DNA of 64,000 bases from Ohessyouella blattaphilus (GTDB lineage: Bacteria > Bacillota > Clostridia > Lachnospirales > Lachnospiraceae): the NCBI RefSeq assembly GCF_024721265.1, contig NZ_JAMXOC010000017.1:1-64000 (forward strand), in the 5' to 3' direction. Below, one piece after another: positions 59,992-64,000 of the stretch. Positions within the stretch are counted from its first letter, which is position 1, and each line of letters opens with the position of its first letter. The notes beneath the pieces were generated by a model, which was given only the letters and a program-made list of their open reading frames with translations, did no database searches and was not told the origin of the DNA. Position numbers and translations under genes: made by a program.

Positions 59992-61038
59992 ATGGATGGT
60001 AAAATGAAAGTATGTGTATTGACGGGAAAACAAAAGCTAGAATGGATTGAAAGAGAGATTCCTCAGCCAGGAAAAGGCGAACTTCAGATTAAGATTGAGT
60101 ATGTAGGAGTATGTGGCTCGGATTTACACTTTTATGAAGAGGGAAGACTGGCAAATTGGGAGTTAGATGGACCGCTTGCTCTAGGACACGAACCTGGCGG
60201 AGTTGTAAGTGGGATTGGCGAAGGCGTTGAAGGGTTTGCAATCGGTGACCGCGTGGCCCTTGAGCCGGGTGTTCCTTGTGGACACTGTAAGGACTGCTTA
60301 GAAGGACATTATAATCTATGTCCGGATATGAAATTTATGGCTATACCAAAAGAAAAGGATGGCGTGTTTGCTGAGTACTGTGTTCACGATGCGACGATGA
60401 CTTTCAAGCTTCCAGAAAACGTTAGCACTATGGAAGGTGGTTTGATGGAGCCTTTATGTGTAGGTTTGCACGCTACGGTGCTGTCAAATGCTAAGATTGG
60501 CGAGACGGCGATTGTTCTCGGTAGCGGCTGTATTGGTCTTTGTACGGTAATGGCTCTAAAAGCCAGAGGTGTTACCGAAATCTACGTCTCCGATGTGTTG
60601 GAAAAGCGCTTAAATAAGGCACTGGAAGTGGGGGCCACAAAGGTGTTTAACGCCGCTAAGGGAGAAGATATCGTGGAGTTTGCGAAAACCTTACCCGGTG
60701 GTGGCGCTGATCAGGTGTATGAATGCGCAGGTAATCGGGTTACGACTTTACAAAGTTGCAAGTTGATTAGACGAGCAGGTAAAGTAACGCTAGTTGGGGT
60801 ATCGCCAGAACCGATACTCGAACTTGACGTGGCAACTTTAAATGCCATGGAAGGAGAGCTATATTCGGTTTACCGTTATCGCAATTTATATCCGACAGCT
60901 ATTCAAGCGGTAGCCAGCGGGGCGATTCCGCTTAAGAAAATCGTCTCTCACGAATTTGATTTTGCAGATTGTATTCATGCGATTGAATACAGTTCGACCA
61001 ATAAAGAAGATGTTATAAAATCAGTTATCAAAATGTAA
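59992..61038 (+). CDS. Zinc-dependent polyol dehydrogenase (MDR superfamily)
   Basis: A 348-residue medium-chain dehydrogenase with catalytic zinc residues (GVCGSDLHFYEEG, GHEPGG), the structural zinc loop (CGHCKDCLEGHYNLC) and a Rossmann loop (AIVLGSGCIGLCTVMALKARG). The sequence resembles sorbitol/xylitol dehydrogenases that oxidise polyols to ketoses with NAD. It closes the operon and a terminator follows. The ATG at 59992 is 13 bases after AGGAAAGG; an ATG at 60004 is possible. Confidence 0.9.
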   Translation: MDGKMKVCVLTGKQKLEWIEREIPQPGKGELQIKIEYVGVCGSDLHFYEEGRLANWELDGPLALGHEPGGVVSGIGEGVEGFAIGDRVALEPGVPCGHCKDCLEGHYNLCPDMKFMAIPKEKDGVFAEYCVHDATMTFKLPENVSTMEGGLMEPLCVGLHATVLSNAKIGETAIVLGSGCIGLCTVMALKARGVTEIYVSDVLEKRLNKALEVGATKVFNAAKGEDIVEFAKTLPGGGADQVYECAGNRVTTLQSCKLIRRAGKVTLVGVSPEPILELDVATLNAMEGELYSVYRYRNLYPTAIQAVASGAIPLKKIVSHEFDFADCIHAIEYSSTNKEDVIKSVIKM

Positions 61039-61057
61039 TAAGCACAGATGAATTACG

Positions 61058-61095
61058 AAAGGGCATTTCTCTTATAAGCAGGAGAAGTGCTCTTT
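61058..61095 (+). terminator. Terminator after the polyol operon
   Basis: Arms 61058-61071 and 61082-61095 pair over 14 positions with minor G-T and A-C imperfections (AAAGGGCATTTCTC with GAGAAGTGCTCTTT), followed by TTGT. Confidence 0.65.
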
Positions 61096-61096
61096 C

Positions 61097-61135
61097 TTGT
61101 AACAAAATATTGCATTGTAACAAACAGAACGTTAC
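61097..61135. promoter_or_regulatory. TTGTAACAAA repeats before the B3/B4 gene
   Basis: TTGTAACAAA occurs at 61097-61106 and 61115-61124, 18 bp apart, and GTAAC (61117-61121) is repeated inverted as GTTAC (61131-61135). A TATATA follows at 61136. These may be an operator and promoter for the gene at 61171. Confidence 0.4.
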
Positions 61136-61170
61136 TATATAAATAAAATGTTATAAAGGAGTCCGCGCAA

Positions 61171-61836
61171 GTGAAAAAGGAAGTAACAATTAGTCAGGAA
61201 ATGAAAGAAAAGTGGCCATATGTTAGAGTAGGGTGCTTACAGTATCAGGTCGAGGTGAAAAGCAAAAATGAAGAGATGTGGGATTATCTAAAGAAGAATG
61301 TTATCAAGAAGGTGAAGGATGATATCTTTGAATATGATACCCCGAATATTCCTAATGTAAAAGAATCACGAGAAGCGTATAAAGCGTTTGGTAAAGATCC
61401 TAATCGTTACCGAGTATCTTCAGAAGCTTTGATTCGCCGGATTGGTCAAGGCAAAGGGCTCTATGAAGTGAATACCGTTGTGGATGTTAATAATCTGATT
61501 TCCCTTAAATCAGGCTTTTCGGTAGGGTCTTATGACCCGGCCAATATAGAAGGCGACTTAACCTTCCGCATTGGTAGAGAAGGCGAGATGTATAAGGGCA
61601 TCGGGAAAGATGAGATTAAGATAGAGTACTTGCCGGTTATTGCTGATAACAAAGGGGCAGTAGGAAGTTCAACCAGTGATTCTGAACGAGCGATGATTAG
61701 AGAAACCACGAAGGAAGTGTTAACCTTGATTTACTCTTTTTCCGACAATCAGGATTTGGAAGCAGCGCTAGCCTACGGTGAAAAATACTTGAAAGAATAC
61801 GCCTTTGCACAAGGAGTGGAAGCTTGGATAGTTTAA
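61171..61836 (+). CDS. B3/B4 tRNA-binding domain protein
   Basis: A 221-residue protein with the B3/B4 domain of phenylalanyl-tRNA synthetase beta (AYKAFGKDPNRYRVSSEALIRRIGQGKGLYEVNTVVDVNNLISLKSGFSVGSYD). Free-standing members may be tRNA-editing factors, but no activity is proven. It starts with GTG after AAAGGAG and ends by overlapping the UvrC-like gene by 13 bases. Confidence 0.88.
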   Translation: MKKEVTISQEMKEKWPYVRVGCLQYQVEVKSKNEEMWDYLKKNVIKKVKDDIFEYDTPNIPNVKESREAYKAFGKDPNRYRVSSEALIRRIGQGKGLYEVNTVVDVNNLISLKSGFSVGSYDPANIEGDLTFRIGREGEMYKGIGKDEIKIEYLPVIADNKGAVGSSTSDSERAMIRETTKEVLTLIYSFSDNQDLEAALAYGEKYLKEYAFAQGVEAWIV

Positions 61837-62900
61837 GCGAGAAAGTTAAGGCAGCGCCTAAGAGTGCTGGGTGCTATCTTTTTAAAGATAAAGAAGGAAC
61901 GATTATCTACGTCGGGAAATCAAAGTGCTTATGTGACCGAGTGAAGCAGTATTTTCAGCCTAGTAATCAGCAGGATGAGAAAGGGCTTCTTTTGGGGAAG
62001 TTGATTGCCGATGTAGAATACCGAGTGACAGCTAGTGACCTGGATGCCCTGTTATTGGAGTATCGCTTAATTAAAAAGTATCAGCCGTGGTTCAACGTGC
62101 AACACAAATACGACTGGCCAAGGCTTGATCGTCAGGCGCTCTGTGAAGGCCTCACCCGTTACTACCTTCGTTTTGATAAAAAGAAACCGTATCCAGTCCT
62201 AGAAATTGTCACTAAAAAAGAACGAGGATATACATACTTAGGCGAGTACCGAAGCGAAGGCAAAGCCAAGCAAGCATGGGAGTTGGTTAATCGCCTTTAT
62301 CACATGCCGACTTGTCGTAAGTCATTAAATCAACAGGCGCAGACAACCTGTCTTTATTATCAGGTAGGACAATGCTTAGGACCGTGTGCTGGTAAAGTAA
62401 GTGAGGAAGAGTACCAGAGAGTAGTGCGAGAGATTACGCGTCTTTTTGGTGGCAAGAACGTCAAGAAATTCAGAGAACTTGAACGGGAAATGAATAATCT
62501 GGCCAAGCAGATGGAGTTTGAAAAGGCTCAGCAAGTCAAACAAGACCTAGAGGACATAAAGCATCTAAAACGCCTTCATAGTGTCAGATTTCGCATTCCT
62601 GAGAATCGAGATATAATTATCTGCTTGCGTTCCTTTGCCGAAGAGGATTTTGCGGCGTTTTATCTAGGTGACGGTAAAGTGCTTTTCCGTCAGGATTTTG
62701 TAGAACCACCCTCGGTAGAGGACTGGGATATATACCTAGATTCTGTGAAGCGAGTAGAGGAAAAGGCAGAATTTGACGAGGTTTTAGCGAAAAGTTTGCA
62801 GAACATCTCAGCAGATAAACTAGCGATTCTCCTGCCAAAAGCAGGAGAGCAAGAACAAATGATAAAGCTGATTAATAAAAAAGTATTAGAGTGGTATTAA
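61824..62900 (+). CDS. UvrC-like GIY-YIG nuclease lacking the C-terminal RNase H-like domain
   Basis: The 358-residue protein has a UvrC-type GIY-YIG domain (about 10-95; SAGCYLFKDKEGTIIYVGKSKCLCDRVKQYF), the cysteine-containing segment (CLYYQVGQCLGPCAGKVSEEEY), and the UVR motif (REMNNLAKQMEFEKAQQVKQDLEDI). The RNase H-like endonuclease and HhH domains of full-length UvrC (~600 residues) are missing. It resembles Cho-type nucleases, which perform only the 3' incision. A TTG start at 61824 follows AAGGAG and overlaps the preceding gene, so the two are coupled. Confidence 0.85.
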   Translation: MDSLSEKVKAAPKSAGCYLFKDKEGTIIYVGKSKCLCDRVKQYFQPSNQQDEKGLLLGKLIADVEYRVTASDLDALLLEYRLIKKYQPWFNVQHKYDWPRLDRQALCEGLTRYYLRFDKKKPYPVLEIVTKKERGYTYLGEYRSEGKAKQAWELVNRLYHMPTCRKSLNQQAQTTCLYYQVGQCLGPCAGKVSEEEYQRVVREITRLFGGKNVKKFRELEREMNNLAKQMEFEKAQQVKQDLEDIKHLKRLHSVRFRIPENRDIIICLRSFAEEDFAAFYLGDGKVLFRQDFVEPPSVEDWDIYLDSVKRVEEKAEFDEVLAKSLQNISADKLAILLPKAGEQEQMIKLINKKVLEWY

Positions 62901-62938
62901 GTAAAACGTGCAGTCTTTTTGGGCTGCACGTTTTACTT
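62899..62938 (+). terminator. Terminator after the UvrC-like gene
   Basis: Exact 15-base arms 62899-62913 (AAGTAAAACGTGCAG) and 62924-62938 around a 10-base loop, followed by TTT. Confidence 0.85.
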
Positions 62939-62972
62939 TTTGAAAAGAGGGTGATATATTTGTAATAATAAA

Positions 62973-62984
62973 ATTTACGTAAAT
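62973..62984. promoter_or_regulatory. LacI-type operator over the ribosome binding site
   Basis: ATTTACGTAAAT is a perfect 12-bp palindrome with a central CG, typical of LacI-family operators. It ends 10 bases before the ATG at 62995, next to the GAGGTG ribosome binding site, so self-repression is likely. Confidence 0.5.
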
Positions 62985-62994
62985 GAGGTGCATT

Positions 62995-64000
62995 ATGAAA
63001 ACGACTATTAAAGATATCGCAAAAATTGCAGGAGTATCCGTTGCAACAGTATCTCACGTTATTAATAAGACAAGGTATGTCAGTCCTGAATTAATTAGTA
63101 AAGTAGAAGAAGCGATTTACAGTACCGATTATAAAGAAAAGTATGAATTGAAGAAAAAAAACATGAGAGTTGGTAAGGCTTCTGAAATAGCGATTGTCTT
63201 GCCATTTACTTCAGGCGCAGTCTATTCAAAATTAATGCATCAACTGTCGCAATATGTGTTGGAAAGGGATTACCTGCCTTGTATTTATCTAACAAATGAT
63301 GATTATGATACGGAAAAGGCAATTTTAAAAAGGATTGCAAGTAACAAAAATATCGTGGGGATTATCTTTAGTCCTTGCCGGCGGGATATAGAATATTACC
63401 GCGAGTTTTGGTCATTGACAAAACCAGTGGTGCTTGTGGAACGGAGTATCAATAATTGCGATCTTGATAGTTACGTGGTGGATAGTGCGCTAGGGATATA
63501 TAAATGCACAAGGCGATTATTAAAGAGTGGACACGAAAAAATCGGACTATTGGCCAGCGAGCATTATACAAGTGTTACGTTTGAATGTAAAGAAGGGTAT
63601 CGTAAAGCGATTGAGGGGTTCGGATTGACCTATCAAGAGCAATACATTTTAAATATAGAGAATAGAATTGAGGAAGAGGCGGCAATAGAGGCAATCAGAA
63701 AGTTTTACAATCAAATGCAACCTACGGGAATTGTGTGTTGCGGCAACCATCTTACATTTTTATGTCTAAAAGCAATCCAGAGTCTCGGCCTTGAATGTCC
63801 ACAAGATATTTCCATTATCGGGTTTGGTGATGACGCATGGAGCGAACTCCTGTCACCGTCACTCACCGTTTTAAGTCAAAACACAGAGGAGATAGCGTAT
63901 CGAGCATGTAATATGCTATTAAATCGGTTATCAGGGATGGACTCAAATGTGGAAAAGGTTAAGATTCCTTTGGAATTTGTAAATCGAAAATCCACGCAGA
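62995..64000 (+). CDS. LacI-family transcriptional regulator (3' end outside the window)
   Basis: The open frame codes at least 335 residues with no stop before the window ends. It begins MKTTIKDIAKIAGVSVATVSHVINK, a LacI DNA-binding domain, followed by a ligand domain (IAIVLPFTSGAVYSKLMHQLSQYV, RRLLKSGHEKIGLLAS, DISIIGFGDDAWSELLSPSLTV). It should be nearly complete at the window edge. It is different from the regulator at 51809 and probably controls a further sugar operon to the right. GAGGTG lies five bases before the ATG. Confidence 0.93.
   Translation, partial: MKTTIKDIAKIAGVSVATVSHVINKTRYVSPELISKVEEAIYSTDYKEKYELKKKNMRVGKASEIAIVLPFTSGAVYSKLMHQLSQYVLERDYLPCIYLTNDDYDTEKAILKRIASNKNIVGIIFSPCRRDIEYYREFWSLTKPVVLVERSINNCDLDSYVVDSALGIYKCTRRLLKSGHEKIGLLASEHYTSVTFECKEGYRKAIEGFGLTYQEQYILNIENRIEEEAAIEAIRKFYNQMQPTGIVCCGNHLTFLCLKAIQSLGLECPQDISIIGFGDDAWSELLSPSLTVLSQNTEEIAYRACNMLLNRLSGMDSNVEKVKIPLEFVNRKSTQ

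Overview
The window looks like chromosomal DNA of an anaerobic, low-to-mid-GC Firmicute of the class Clostridia, most like a Lachnospiraceae member. The grounds are the gene families (DUF1836, DUF3783, DUF5685, YerC/TrpR-like repressor, hybrid cluster protein, reversed-order GH3 beta-glucosidase, DUF368 lipid translocase), strong AGGAGG-type ribosome binding sites, frequent TTG/GTG starts and compact operons with hairpin terminators. No rRNA, tRNA or CRISPR array was recognised. All family names come from reading the sequence, not from searches.

Layout. 0.1-15.3 kb is a housekeeping/metabolic stretch: PTS enzyme I, an NCS2 purine permease, a DUF368 membrane protein, an orphan citrate lyase ligase (CitC), D-serine ammonia-lyase, L-asparaginase, a PHP phosphatase, a TrpR-like regulator, DUF1836 protein, a membrane-anchored polysaccharide deacetylase, PcrA helicase and an RlmD-type 23S rRNA methyltransferase. 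About 15.4-30.2 kb is an accessory island: a rhuM fragment, a winged-helix regulator with a three-gene ABC exporter, a decayed serine hydrolase, a two-component system with a FtsX-type ABC pair, flavodoxin and VOC proteins, an IS200/IS605 element inserted in a methyltransferase gene, DUF5131 and DUF1801/DUF1905 proteins, hipB with a collapsed hipA, and a non-coding stretch that can fold into an elaborate RNA on the minus strand.

30.2-41.7 kb holds an AraC regulator divergent from a DUF1349/MFS operon, a DUF5685-DnaJ-DnaK-zinc-ribbon chaperone cluster, and a nitrosative-stress module: hcp with a ferredoxin-like partner, a Crp/Fnr regulator and a ferredoxin/NapH-like pair. Two GGTTG-N6-CAACC palindromes sit at -41.5 of two promoters that flank the regulator. 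41.7-46.5 kb is a minus-strand operon of an ICMT-like membrane methyltransferase, a GH3 (auxin-conjugase family) ligase and a 7TM-GAF-GGDEF-HD-GYP protein.

46.7-51.7 kb has an MFS drug exporter behind a leader-peptide attenuator, a GH3 beta-glucosidase, a methyltransferase and a DUF2200 protein. 51.8-61.0 kb is a sugar or polyol operon: LacI regulator, RbsBAC-type ABC importer, split transketolase, FGGY kinase and zinc-dependent polyol dehydrogenase. Together they would import a polyol, oxidise it to a ketose, phosphorylate it and pass it to the pentose phosphate pathway. The window ends with a B3/B4-domain protein, a UvrC-like protein lacking the C-terminal nuclease, and a LacI-family gene cut by the window edge.
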